NCBI GenBank assembly: GCA_947652605.1
Contig: OX393580.1
Coordinates: forward strand, 16,326,159 to 16,390,158
Direction of reading: 5' to 3'
DNA from: Elmis aenea
Lineage: Eukaryota; Arthropoda; Insecta; Coleoptera; Elmidae
DNA length: 64,000 nucleotides
This document shows, in pieces, positions 23,289-36,821 of the stretch. A program made the translations under genes and the position numbers. Numbering within the stretch: the first letter of the stretch is position 1; the number at the start of each line of letters is the position of its first letter. The notes beneath the pieces are model-generated. The model was not told where the DNA came from. It did no database searches and was given only the letters and a program-made list of their open reading frames with translations.

Positions 23289-26200
23289 GGGACAACACTT
23301 TCCATGGTAACCGTCACGCAAGTCAGGGATTTCGATCGATCCTGACTATGGCCCACCCTCTCAGACAACGCAAAACCTGATAAGAATTATCACACTTACA
23401 GTACAATCAGCGGCATCGTTTTCCCCGTGCAACGTAATTAATTGCAAGGGAGGAAATTACTAATCAATCGCGTGTAATTTATGTTAAGAAATTATTTATT
23501 GCCAATTTCCTTTACAAGGCATTACGGAGGATAATGATCTATATGGCATGATGTAATGCAAACCTGTAGAACCGATATTCATTTATTCACCTGCTATTAC
23601 ACGAGGCCAAATATATACCAGCATAATAAATAAAAATTAATCGCAGTTGGTGACGATTACAGAAAAAAAAACCATTCAAATTACACTTCTTAAAGTTATT
23701 TCCTGCAGAAATAATTATCCTAGAAAATAAAAGTTTGCTTTTAGGAAAAAAGAAATTGAACCAAAGGATAATTTAATCCTTGATTTTTCTTTAAAATGGT
23801 CTCAAGTAAGATGAGACGAATATATTTAGTTGTGTACAATTGTACTGAAATATTCACAATATTTCATTATTTCAAAATAAGGTAAAATTTTCCAAACTTG
23901 CATTAAATTTTTCACATTTTAATTACATTTTAAATTATTGATATAAAAGACTTCCCTTTTTAATAACTAATATGTCTTTAACTTTTCCAAATTATATTGA
24001 ATATTCCACATTGAGTATCTAATCTTCAGTTTTTTCATAATTCATAGAAATGATTTACTCAAAAGTCTATTTTTCAGCAAAAATATATTTAATGTTGCTC
24101 TGAATGATTTCAAATTTCGATTTTTAAAAATCTTAACTTCATTTCACTAAACATTCGATATAATAGGAACGCATTCGTGATTTGTTGCAGCTCAGGGAAC
24201 CCCGGATTTTGGCGTGTCCCGGAATACTCCGGGTTGAACGCGCCTTGCTGCGCTAGTTCGTTGAACTCGTATCGATCCTATGCAATTTCACTTTTATTTT
24301 GTTTTGATAAAAGTTCCATTGAGTTTATTAATGGGATTTTATGTAGAGATTGTAAACGACTTAAAAATTAAAATATTTTGATTTGCTTATCATTTCTTAT
24401 CGATAAAAGTAGAAACGGATTAAAACGCTCAGGGTATAAAAAGTGCATTTTTTTTTAAAGATTACAAGCTTGCATGTTTTCAGAAAGTTTTCCTGGAAAG
24501 TTATTTCAGTGTGAATGTGCTATTTCAAAAGCTTGTTTACAGAAAAATTTGCTACGTAAACTAGCAATAAGTTTGTGTTTCTATACACCAACACCCCATA
24601 ATATATAGATGTGCTGCTGTACATTTTTATTAAAGGGATAAATACAATCAGTGCATGAACGTAAAGGCACGCGATTTCTTTTTTAAACTTTGTTTAGATT
24701 GTGGCTTTTGTTTTTTTTTTATATAAATAATGACGCAGAGTTTGCTTAATTTAACTACAGATTGTTGAATAATATCTTGTTGACGTTTTTTGCTTTTTAT
24801 GGATAATTGAACACCAAGTTAAATTAGCGGTGCTAAGTAAGATAATTATTTTTTAAGGATTTGTAAAAACGTTGTTGGGTTATTGTGTACTTCGTTCGAT
24901 TAGATTATAGCCCTTTTGATAAACAAGCTCATGATTAAATTTTATAAGTTTTAACTAGTTTATTGGCGAATATATTTATTGATAAAAACTTGTAGCTATA
25001 AATTAAGGCAATTTTTTTTACTGATTTACAGTTTTTGTGTTATAAGATCTTTAGGTTAAACCACAAAATAATTTGCTAGCCCTACTCTAGCAATATTTTT
25101 TAATGAGTCATAACTACAGCACCTAACTACAGGTCGATAGTATTTATTTGGCATGAGCTGGTGGTAAATAATGTTCATTGAACATTTACTTACATATTTT
25201 TAACTTGCTAATGCGATGTTTTCGTGTTTCATAAAACACATGAAGGCTGCATGCAAAATATTGATTTATTAAGAAAAGTTATTATTTTGCTGACGTTAAA
25301 ATGAATTATCAAGCAAATACATGTAGTTACGCGTGTGATTGTGTTATTAATGTAAAAATATGCGAGACATTATTTTGTTTATTCTGAAAAATGCACATGT
25401 AAAACAAAGGTATAAAATATTTCTAACATAGATAGGGTTATTTTGTCATCTATTTTTGTGTAATTTGCCATTTATTATTACTTAAAATTTTCAATATTAA
25501 GTTGTCGGTAAAACTAAGATTTTGAAGTATTTTTTGTTAAATCCACTATCTTAAGTTCCTTAACAGTTAATATTAGTGTTTTTTTTTCTCTCACCTGAAC
25601 GTCAAACCATTTTAATTCGTACCTGAAAATTAATGACACTATCAAAAATATTCAATGTAGTCAATTTTTAACGGGTTTAAAATCCAAAGTTTTTAATTAC
25701 GTTAAACTAATTAATTACCAAGATAACGCCATAAATATTTATCAAGGTTTAATCATGTGATTTATCCTATTTTTGGCAACGAATTAAAATTCTTGCACCT
25801 GCTTAGGTAGATTAATTGGAATCAATAAATAAATTTTAGATTTAGTTCTGTTAAAGCGATATGGTTATAATTTATTAAATTACTTAATGATATATCTAAT
25901 AGGGCTTGTTTACATTTTGGAGATCATTACGACACGTTGAAATGAATTTAAAATTATCTGCAAATCAGCGATTTCAATCAATTTGTATGCATCCATAAAT
26001 AATATTTTATATGATCAGTCTTTACAATTAGAATTTTACAAGGCAAAAAAATGAAACACAATTTATTGCAAGCCATACAGAAATTTGTTTAAATTCCTTT
26101 GCTGTAAGTGACATTATTAATAAAAATAATGAATCATTTCAAAACATTGGTGGGTTTAAATTATGGCTGGTGAAATTTAAACATATACAAAGAAACAATT

Positions 26201-26519
26201 GAAAATATTTAGTTATTGAGGCTGAAATTTTACTTCCAACACATTTAAATAGGTACCAAACGTATAAAATTTTGCAAGATACTCCTAATATTTATTTTTG
26301 TTTTTCAACTGCTGCCCAATGTTTTAGATTTAGTTCATCCTTTTTCGACATTTTCTAGAAAGAATGTTCAGTTTTGGATTTTAAAGACGTTTAAAAAATC
26401 GGTAGTTCAGATGTACTACCAATTAAATTATTTCGTCCAAATGCTTTTTGCGTGTTTGCAAAGAATCAAAATCGGCTTTATTTCTTGAGTTCTTGGTCAA
26501 AAGTTAAATAATATTACTG

Positions 26520-26765
26520 GCGTTACCAACGTTGCAAGCTGAAACAACAAATATAATCCGTTTAGAACGCACAGAAAAGCTTAGGAGCAAGAACATGCGA
26601 ATAGTGTTAGCTGCAACGTTGCATAAGCGCACGACAGAGTGTGTTGTGCTAGGTCGGCGTCGGGACGCTCAGCAGCTGCTATTCGGTGCATTTCCGCGTC
26701 GTGCCGCCACGCGAGTACTCCCGCCAAAACGTGCGTCGTTCGGTGCGTTTCTGCGATGCGTTTGA
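26520..26765. other. GC-rich, CpG-dense island
   Basis: Composition jumps to CpG-rich sequence (GTCGGCGTCGGGACGC, CGCGTCGTGCCGCCACGCG) within AT-rich surroundings. Inverted AACGTTGCA/TGCAACGTT words occur near 26,529 and 26,613, and the word TCGGTGC(A/G)TTTC occurs twice. The two short + strand open frames here have no family resemblance. It could be a promoter, an enhancer or a piece of an unrecognised element. Confidence 0.3.
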
Positions 26766-29700
26766 ATTTTTACGCACATCAGTTTTTCCCCTATTCACAA
26801 AGGAACTTGGAAAAATTTCGTCTTGAACGGGTAAATTATGTTTTGGTTGTTAGTTATTGCTGTGGATAAGTTAGAAGTAAGTAATGAAATACAGATATCA
26901 CAGAAAAACAAAGCAGGAAGTCGAATAAGCCAAATAAAAGCCGAAAAAAGGCCCTTAACGGTGTTTTGGATGTGATTTTTATTCAAGTGAAACTGTTTTC
27001 GTTCCTTGCAAACTACTGTATAAAACAAAGCACTTTTAAAATCTGCAAAATACTTGATAAAATACAATTTTTACTTCTTCTGCAGACGTTCAAGAGTCAA
27101 ATTTATACATTGTTTATTGTTTAATTCTGCCTTTTACAATGTATAGACCTTAAAATTATTTTTTTTGGAGGAGAAGTTTGAATTACATTGAAAATAAGAG
27201 TAGTATGTGATTGATGTCAATTGTTTCTACGAAATAATCAATAATTTTATACCTGGTTTTGGGCAATTAAATTGTTGATATGTATTGTAATAATTTTTTA
27301 GTAAAAAAAAATCTTTAAATGATAATGAAACTGCTATTGATTAGCTATTTTTAGCATACCACTAGAACAATTTCACTATCAAAATTCAATGAATTTTTGC
27401 ACAAGAAGTAACAAAGTTATTTTCAAAATAAGTAATTTATTCAACAGTTGAGTGCATTTTTAAATAAAAACCGGCGTTAGATTTAAACGAAATGGATAAA
27501 TTTTCTGTTCAATACGTTCAAAAGTGAAAATTCAAAATGGCTGCCATTCTGTTTCCGTTAATAATACGTAGAAAACGACGCCCTTCAAAGAAGCTATTTT
27601 AAACTCCTTTGCACTTGTCAAGGTAATTGTGAATCTGTTAGTTACTTAAGATACGAATAGTTATTGCTATTTGTCGAAAATTTGTTTAAAATTAGCAGTT
27701 AAAAGGGAAATTCGTAGCGATGAACTTTGACCTTTAAATTTTCTTTTTTGGAATTCTTAAGAACATTACCAGTAGTAAATGAAGCTACATCCATTTTCTA
27801 GGTAGTTTAATGTTTGAAAAATGTTATTTTGTTATTCAATTGTTGTTTATACGTGCGAAATGAGTGAATAGTTGATAATGAATGTTTGCCTTCAAGTGCA
27901 TGCCAAGGTTATGTCAAAAATTTGTAATAGTGACTTATGTAATTGTAATTTGCTGTTAAATTCGATTCAGATACAGTAAATAAACTCCGTAAGCTATAAT
28001 GTTCAATGGCAGTTTTACAAGGCAACCACTAATTGATTGGTCTTGCTACATATGTGGTTTAGAAATGTGTCGATACAATGTTGCACTGTATTTTTTGAAT
28101 TCTGAATTGGTTGTTTAAACATGGACTGCAAATATAGAAACTGTTGACGAGTTACAAAAATTGGAGCAAATCCACATAAAATAAATTAACGATAAGAGTT
28201 CTTTAATTTAAATTCGCATAGTATTTTAGATAATGCCTTATTTTCAATATAGTGTAAACTGTTTAAGTTATACATTTCTTTTGGTAAATTTTGAACTTCC
28301 CGCTACTACTAAATCTCTTCCTAATGGACCATGGTTAAGCTCAGTTTCATTGTTGGCAATAACTTAGTTCTACACACTTCTGATTTTATTGACAAAACAA
28401 TCAAATTTGCGTTATACATATCTATTTTGTGTTTTAATTTATTTTCGAAATTTTCAAGTGTACCAAATTTTTGGGGTTACTCTAAACTTTCAAGAAATTT
28501 CTATTTTTTTTGCAGTTTTTGGCAACCGTTTTTACCATTTATTTATTAAAATTAGTACAATTTTCTGCCTGCATTATTTTTAAAACAAAGTTTTTGAAAA
28601 AATAGCCTACAGTTGCTTAATATTTGGGTCCAATTAGCCTCGCAGATAATCATTTTTAGTGGATAGTTGCAAAGTCCTTAGTTCATTAGGAACAACTCAA
28701 AATATTATTTATCTAACTAAAAATTTGTTGTTTTCAAAATAACGACACGAAGCAATAACTATGAAACATCAACGAAAACACGATGTACCTAAGAAATATT
28801 TGATTTATGAAATAAATTGCTACTTGATAACGTTTTTGTTTTGAGGTTTCAGTGCATCACAAACACACAAACATTAATGCTATGTAAAAATATTGGCATT
28901 CTTAATGTGCATGCAGCTGTCATAAGAATACATGTTTCAATGAATTGGAATTAAAAAATATGTTTTTTAAAACTTTTTCTTTCTATTTATTTTAAATATG
29001 TGAAGTGAATCAATGGATGTTGTCTTTTTTTGTGATCAAGCTGGAATGTTTTCTGGTAAAACTGTTCAAAATCACGTTTTTTATTTAATGCTTTTTGATA
29101 AAGTTATTAAGCTGTCTTGAAATACTTCCCTAAATATTACAACCTAAGGTATTGCAACTTTTAAACCTTAAATTTATTTTATACTCTTAATCTATTCCTA
29201 AACTGTAATCTAATTTCAATGTAAGCCATTTTAATTTAGCCCACAGACCGCACTTCAGCATATTTTTTATTTAATTAACAATAAAATCTTGCAATTATAC
29301 TAATTAAATCCTGATAAAATTCGTGTAGCTTCACAAGCCGGTTCACTAATTAGCTATAATAACTTATAATTAATTGTAGCGGGTCAAAAGTTAAGCACGT
29401 GTAAACAAAGGAATTAGTTAAGATTTTTCAAGCTTCAAATGTTATCAAACAAAAGACGTGTGAACAATTATTAACTTTAATTTTTGCCTTTCATTTGTTA
29501 GTATAATTTGTATAGAACTACCTGCAAAATAAGCTTATACAATTTTTGCTGTTTTTTGAAGAAAATTAGCAACAATGAGAACTTTATAATTGATCAAAAT
29601 AGCCATAGTAAATCTTTAAGATTAAATTTCAATAAAAATCGTCGATGCAGAGAAAAAATCCTGTACAAAGCTTAATGGATGTTTTACAAAATATTATAAA

Positions 29701-31578
29701 TTTAAAACTCATTTGTACTCTTGAGAGACGAATTTTTTGTAAAGTTATAAAAGAATCCAAAATGTAAGTTCCTGTTGCCCATTTTTGGGCTTTTTTAAAC
29801 TGAAATATATCATTAAAAACAGTCGTACCCTAAAATGTAATAGTTTATAGTAGTTTTCTTCTTTATATCATATTATGATCGTATTATATGAAATATGTGG
29901 ATTGTTCCAAAACAGTTCTCTGAAGGACGTTGGTGGTATCAGATGGCATTAAAAGATTGAAGATTGGCGAAGAAGCAGCACTGCAAGGTGGTCTTAATCA
30001 TTTGATAATGATGGCTTAAATGACTGTATTTTCCTAGCACCTGCGCTGTTATGGCCGATGAATTTACATAATGAGCAATGCATTTACTGACGAAGAAATT
30101 ACCTGTCTTGGTACAATTCTAAACTAAGTCCCCACCACGGGCTGGTTATTTAATTCCCTGCACTAATAATAAAGCAAGGTTGCATTGCATGTTTCTGACG
30201 TCATAAAAGTGCCTTATCTCTATTCAGTGAGTGCATTTCCTAGTTCTGTTTCTGTTCATCAACCTTGCACCCATTTGGCAGTTTGTGTGACCCTGACTGC
30301 TTATGCACTTCATATTACTGCTGCAATAATTATAGCGTTGCGATACACGATGCAATCATAAATTTGATGTTTAAAATACGTTTTACTAATAGTTGTTGCG
30401 TTTGGAGCTTAGTTATGAATCGATAAGCTATAATCTTGTTACTTCAAGGTAAAAAATCAATTGAGAAGTTGCAGCAGAATTGTGGCTGTGTGTTTTTTAA
30501 ATGATGTGTCGATTGTAAACAATTTTTGCCAAAATTTTACCACGTGAAACACCAATTTAGTGTCTGAACTACGTTGCAAACGTATGAAATATGTTATTTT
30601 TGGTGTATGGTGCTTTTCAAAATGGTCCAAAGATCTTGAGATGTTTATTAAAACTAACAAAAAGGTAACAATTTATCTTAGCCCTAAACTGTTTTCATTT
30701 ACATCACAAACAACTCACAATCATTTTGCACATATTACGAATTTTGAAAAAGGTTCACCATCTTTTTATTGCTTTTTTAAGTAACATATATAACTTCTTA
30801 GAATTCATTTACTATGCTAAAATTAAAACCATTTTTTGCAAGGACTATCCTGTTATTCACAATTCGCTTGCTATTCCTTTTAAAATCATGCGCAGTTACA
30901 AAATAACTTACATCAGAACAATTGTAGAATGATTTTCCATAAATATTGGAGGTTTTACGATCTCTTCCATTTAATTTTATTTTATTTCTTTACTTGTTAA
31001 GAAGGGATGAATTTAAAAAATGTTTTTATGAATTCATGCTTTTATCTAAAAGAAAATCACTCTATTGATTAAATCCTCATTTATGGTAGAATTTTCTGTA
31101 CAAGTAGTTGCAAAATACCTTCTCAAAATTGAAGATATTTTGTTTTTTACACCATACTATATATGCTTATCTTTGTTTTTGTGATAATCACAGACAAGTT
31201 GGATTTAGAACCACTAACTTGTGTAAGCTGTTTGGAAAACAAATACATGAAATAATCGATGATTTATGTTTTGTAAACAACATCCACCATGTTTAACGAA
31301 AGTAAAATGTTATTGAAAAATATTGATTTTACATTACTGATGCATACGTATTATGCATGTTCCGATAAAAATCTAACATTGACCTTTGTCTTAAAGTTTG
31401 TTTGCTCGATAGAAAGTTAGTCTGAATTTAAACTCAACAATGTAACGGTTAAGGTCGCACTTATCTAAAGCGAGAAACATCAAAACAAATGATTGTTGTC
31501 GTTCTGAGTACGTCAGGAAAATATTTAAAATTGTTTTGAGTTAGGCCAATGTAGTAATGCATATTTTTTTATTTGCAG

Positions 31579-31630
31579 AATTTATTGCAATGAATGGAAA
31601 AAAGTAGTACAGCCATTAATAATGCGACAG
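31579..31630 (+). other. Candidate non-coding exon of Blimp-1 (5' UTR)
   Basis: A 52-base segment is bounded by a good acceptor (TTTTTTTATTTGCAG) and a perfect donor (GTAAGT). It contains two ATGs. The second (31594) opens a frame that, after splicing to 39708, runs out of frame past the Blimp-1 start codon and stops. It would therefore be a non-coding exon with an upstream overlapping frame that could dampen translation. Support is only the splice signals and its place upstream of the acceptor at 39707. Confidence 0.33.
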
Positions 31631-31737
31631 GTAAGTCATTTATCGACTTTTTTAATACTTAAAAGCTATAAAATAACTTATGTAATTCATGTTTTGATCA
31701 GTATTGACATTTGCTTATCGTTGTTTATGTACAAATA

Positions 31738-32597
31738 CAGGGTGTTTCACTTTTCCATGGGACTATAGCTATCTCCGTAAATAATGAAAATAAAAGGTTG
31801 GTTAAATGGGACAAAAGTTGGCTATTTAGGAGTGTATTTTAAACAAGATCTTCTTTTGTTTAAAAATTCCATGAATTGCGAAAAAACCGAAAACGATCAA
31901 AATTTTTAAACTTAAATATCTCGGCTATTGTGGCGAATACACAAAAACGCCAGAAGCAAAATGTGTTGCAGATTTTGTTTGCTATAAGATGGCGATAGTC
32001 AGATTTTTATTTATAAATTACTGTGCGAGATATTTGACAAAACAACTTTTTTTTAATGGCAGTTGTAGTAGCTGATGACTTATTTAAAGATAATTTTTTT
32101 TCCTTTACAATGATATAATATTTTATTTGTCTATTTTCAAAATAAGCGAAATAACCTTAAAAAAATCAAAATCTCAAGATAAAAATCAAGGTTGCCATGG
32201 AAAAAAAAACAATAATCGACTTCATTTGTTTTATATCGAGCCTTGCTTGTCTATTATAATAATTGTGTTAACTGGAAATAATGCAAATCGACATATGTAA
32301 ATATTTTAATTTTTTTTTTGTCAGTGTCTTATAGTCAGAGGTATAAAATACATTCATATTATGACCATTAGTATGATTATTTTAATTTCGTATTACATTA
32401 TTTGTTTTAATATCACTGTTACAAATTTTGATGGATTTTTTCGTTATATCACGCAAGCCATGGAATTTTTAAACAAAACAAGATCTTGTTTAAAATACAC
32501 CCTTAAGAAGCAAACTTTTGTCCTATTTAACCAACCTTGTATTTTCATTATTTACGGAGATAGCTATAGTGTCCTCATGGATAAGTGAAATACCCTG
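31738..32597. mobile_element. Foldback element with CAGGGTGTTTC ends, TA target
   Basis: The left end CAGGGTGTTTCACTTTTCCA and the right end, its slightly mutated inverse finishing in ACCCTG, are flanked by TA. The arms mirror each other for about 170 bases (shared words GCTATCTCCGTAAATAATGA and AACAAGATCTTGTTT). The loop is AT-rich, with no coding motif recognised. Confidence 0.78.
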
Positions 32598-32599
32598 TA

Positions 32600-34407
32600 T
32601 AAAATAATCATTGCCAAATAAATTTTGTTCTTCGAGATAGGGTGGGGGTGTTGTATTACTAAAAAAACACCGTTTTATTTTGCACTTTTTTTTGGGAAAA
32701 AATCGGATCAAAGTCGAATGTAATCTTAGCACGAAAACTCGAAACATTTTTAAACTCTACGTCCAGCCTCTTCTTCGGAATATTTGAAAACTTCACCTTG
32801 TTTTCTTTTAAAACTAAACGTTAACATGCATTTGCAATACATTTTAACACGTAATATTAATTCTGCAACCAGTGTTTTGTTGTGGGTGTATTTTCCTGTC
32901 GCTTGCATATTAATTTGCAGATTGATGGTGACAATAAATTTAAAAAATTGCATTTTCCCAGCGCCATAATGCGACATCGTATAGCAGCAACTCTAACCTT
33001 CTTCAAAGGTCAAGAGTTTAACATACAACCTTTGACTTTTATGTTGAGGGCTGCTTCCATACCACGTAATTGTTTCACGAACTGGTGTGCTTCTGGTTGC
33101 ATTTCATGTAAATAGTTTCACGTAGCAACGGAGATCCAAGATTATTTTAAAAGTGAAGAAAAAACATTTACTTCAAAACGAGCATTTTCAATTTGCGTTG
33201 AGCCTGAAGAGATGTTATACGATAAGATATCGTTAGATTGAACACACTAGCACTAGACAAAGACGTTTTCACATTGTAAATACAGAAGACTGAAAAGTTA
33301 TTTTGGGTTAAAGTTTTCTTCAATAGATTATTATGTTGGGCTTCTAGTAGTGGAGGCGCCATTGAAAAGGAAATTGACAATGCAATGTAAATAGATTGCA
33401 CGATATTTTTCTTACAAAACAACCCTAACTCATTCTATTAAGTTCAGGCCAATCTTAATATAGTCCTATAGTTAAATGGTAAGGCAAACGGCGTTAGGAA
33501 AGGAAGAATAAGTTAAATAATTATTTATTTCATGCGATAAAACGCACTGGAAAAATAGAATATTGATCTTCCATCTACTTCCACAAATAACCATAGATCA
33601 CCTTTCAGACACAATTAATAACCCATTATTAATCAACACGAAGTCAATGCAAGTTTTAAACAATGTGCATTGTATACTAAATAGGTGGTAGCAGTGACGT
33701 CATAGTTGCAGCGACGTAGGAAGTGAATGCAGCCAGCGTCGCGACGCTGGTCGATAGTGCATATTATACCCACTGACCCATATATCCTTTCACTGCTTTC
33801 TTGCATAATTAAGCAAAAAATCGCAATTGAATATTGGCCTAATTCAACATTTGGACAAAGGATTATTGACTCAAAAAATTGGGCCAATTTAATAGGATCA
33901 TTTGTCTTAATTTTTATTCTAGTTATTTCGTGCAGAATTAATTTTTGGTATTGACTTGAACAGATGCGGCTGTTTCAATTGAAGAATATTTTAGAGACGC
34001 TTTTTTTAAATGCTGAGTATCCTTTTTAGGAACAAAATGTTCTATATTTGCTATTTTTTTTTGCCTCGTTAAAATTAAACAATTCTAAACCGAAAGTATT
34101 CAAAAACATGTAAGCCATACTTTTGTGTATTTATTTTGTATATTGTAGAATTAAATCGAATTGTCGTGTCACTTCCATGGCCTATAAACTTGAGAATATT
34201 CTAGTAAGTTACCGATGTGAAAGTAGCAGCATCTTAAACGAAGCCATATTTAACTGTTGTTTGTTTTAAGCTCATTTGCAAAACACTTCTTAAATGGCGG
34301 TTAAAAACCTCATAAACTTTGATTAAATTTTTGTAGTTAAATTTATTTTAAGGATCTCTTGTCGAAATGCGATACCAGCTGCAAGACTTTGGTCTTCTTC
34401 CTCATCA
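32600..34407. other. Non-coding sequence with one GC-rich regulatory-looking patch
   Basis: No supportable gene. The only notable part is the patch at 33,685-33,780, listed separately. Confidence 0.4.
33695..33750. promoter_or_regulatory. Perfect CRE and 18-bp perfect palindrome
   Basis: TGACGTCA at 33695-33702 is a perfect CREB/ATF site. Thirty bases on, CCAGCGTCGCGACGCTGG at 33733-33750 is a perfect 18-base palindrome. Both are CpG-containing words in an AT-rich region, about 6 kb upstream of the Blimp-1 coding start. Their function is unknown. Confidence 0.3.
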
Positions 34408-34415
34408 GTAGCAAT

Positions 34416-35297
34416 TAGGGATTCAGAGTCTCGACCATTTTTGAAGTCCCGGGACTCGAGACTTTTTTTTATCAAAGTCCCGGGAATTCCCGGGACTTCG
34501 AGACTTTTGTGAATTTTATTTACTTACATACTAAAAAATAGTGGTTTAACCCGTCAAAAATGACGGAAGATTTTATAACGTGCAAGAAAAATTATGATAT
34601 GTTCATGTACTCAAAATTCATCGATTATGTTCACTGTAAAAAATAAGTTTTCTTGACAGTGACATTGTTTCTGAAAGCACCCGCTACATATTTAAAATTG
34701 CTTCTTTGCACGTATCGTGATCGTGAATCGGTCGTGACAGTTGAAAGAGTTTTTTTAAAAATTAAACCAAATTCACGGATTTTGTTTTTGAAGCATTTAT
34801 TTTATAAATAAAGTATAGTAGTAGGAGTAGTATTATTATTTTTAATTAAGTCTACATTCTACAGTAAATAAAGTATATATTTCCAAGTAAATGCCTATTT
34901 TAAATAAACTTAACAATTTTCATTAAACTTTAAAACATAACAAGTATAAGTAAAATATATTTTTACTAATAAACTTAACAATTATCCTTTAGCTTTAAAG
35001 CAGACAAGAAATAAACATAAATAATTAAATATGGCAGGCAAAATATTTAAATAAAGTTTAAATACTGATTGTTAGTATAAACTATAAACATAAAAATTTA
35101 TGAAACAAAATATTTTTGCTAAACTCGTGGCAGTAAAATTTGTTTAAAAATTAGAGGGATAAAAAATTAATTTCAGTGTTCTGTAACATTTAGTCTCGTC
35201 TCGAGTCTCGAACTAAATGTCCCAGGACTCGAGACTAAGAAAGTCCCGGCAATTCCCGGGACTCGCGTCTCGGGAAATTCCCGGGACAGAATCCCTA
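34416..35297. mobile_element. hAT-like element with CCCGGG/CTCGAG arrays at its ends
   Basis: TAGGGATTC at the left and its inverse at the right are flanked by perfect 8-bp duplications GTAGCAAT (34408-34415, 35298-35305). About 90-125 bases at each end are made of repeated TCCCGGGACTCGAGACT and AATTCCCGGGA words in both orientations. The middle is AT-rich with no coding motif. Eight-base duplications point to hAT. Confidence 0.85.
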
Positions 35298-35305
35298 GTA
35301 GCAAT

Positions 35306-36753
35306 ATTATTCATGCAATAAATGTCACTTATTTTTTATATCATTTACATATTTAAAGATTATGTCAATAATGGTGACTATAAATTTGTTTTTTGTTTTA
35401 AATAAAATTAACAAAAAAATCATACAAATTTGATTGCTACAATTAAACTACAACGGTTTTAACGTTGGGCGTTATTCTTGCTGTTTCTACTATAAAAAAA
35501 TACTTGTAATACAAAAGTAGTGAATTATTTGCTATAATTATGTCTGTGTATTATAAAATTCAAAGTACGTAGAATGAATTGTATGGCAGTGTATCCTTGA
35601 TATGGACAGGGTCACGGTTATTTTCATTAACAAGACCTTGCCACAGATGCATTTTGTTGCATCGTAATTCATTGCGGCCACACTTTCATAAATACTAGTT
35701 CTCTGCAATTTTCTAAAACAAACAAGGAAATGAAACGTCACAAAATTGTACTTCTTGATCATTGATCTCTTGTAAAGGTGCAAGGATTATTTGAGACAAA
35801 GTATGGCTCTGCCTGTCTGGATTTAATTTAAAAAAAATGGATTATCACCTCAAGGTACTTGTAGATTTTCAATCATTTATAAAAAGACAATGAGTCTAAT
35901 TGGACAAAGTTTTAACCAATTATTTTGGTATAATAATTATGCAAAGGACACTATTTTTTAACTTGCGTTTATTACTTATCTTGGAAAAGTGTAGCTTTAC
36001 TGTGCATCATTCGACCATGGCGTATGATGACCTCTTTAAACTTAGCAGTGTCTGGAGAGCTGCATTAAAAAAAAAAACGTATACATAGATAGCAAACAAA
36101 ATTGAAACGCAAATGGTAGATTTTAAATATAATCGTATAATAATAGATATTGTTAGGGCTGAAAAATCTTTGTATTGTTTATTTTTTTTAGTAATTAAAC
36201 TTAAGAATTTTAAAGTCGATAAGAAGTTGCATCTTAAGATTCCCAAACATCTTTGATATAGTTAGGGTGGTTATATCGGTACAACTAAAAATCGAGACAT
36301 GACGACTAAAACTATAAAAAATGAATTTTTTCGGTTACACCGATTTTCAAAAATTTCCAATATGCGGAGTGTCCCATAAAGTTTTCTAATTACTTTGGTG
36401 AATTGCATTATTTTTTGTACAATGATATGTTTATTATTATAGAAATTTATGTATTTCAGAAACCGTGTAAGAAAATTTAACCTTTTTATATGCATTGTGC
36501 CATAACATAATTTTTTAAAAGACACTTAAAATCGCCAAATTAGATTGCTTTTTGGCCACTCGTCGCAATTTCATCAGGAATATATCTTATCTCTATTATT
36601 TATAAGAAACATTTTTCTCATATTATTTTATCATACATACTTTACATACTTTAAACACTTGGAAGATTTCTTCTAAACAGTTATACATATACAAGAAAAT
36701 AAATTTTCCAAAGGACTTTTAAGAAACATCAAAATTTTATTGTGAATTGTCTA
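35306..36753. other. No gene recognised
   Basis: AT-rich non-coding sequence. I see no exon, RNA gene or repeat. Confidence 0.45.
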
Positions 36754-36821
36754 TAAGGTAATTCCGGGAGAGTTGCCCCACTGGAAGAGATGCCTCGGTT
36801 GTTCTATTTTTGCATGCTAAT

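Larger units (their letters stand above)
22237..31578. other. Element-poor 9.3-kb non-coding block
   Basis: No transposon ends, long palindromes or supportable exons were found, in contrast to both sides. It holds several GC-richer islands: 23,140-23,460, 24,170-24,280, 26,520-26,765 and 30,100-30,350. If the 5' exon at about 8 kb belongs to Blimp-1 this is intron, and the islands are candidate regulatory sequence. Confidence 0.4.

Noticed and set aside
26532..26869. Two overlapping open frames in the CpG-rich island as coding exons
   Set aside because: The protein sequences are Arg/Ala-rich by composition, with no family resemblance and no clear splice sites.
28331..28583. Overlapping Phe-rich frames as small membrane proteins
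   Set aside because: AT-rich DNA gives Phe/Leu/Ile-rich chance frames; no start context, no conserved motif.
30196..30228. CRE, CATAAAAG and TCAGT as an internal Blimp-1 promoter
   Set aside because: Spacing from the TATA-like word to the initiator is about 22 bases, shorter than usual, and no downstream element or leader-like sequence supports it.
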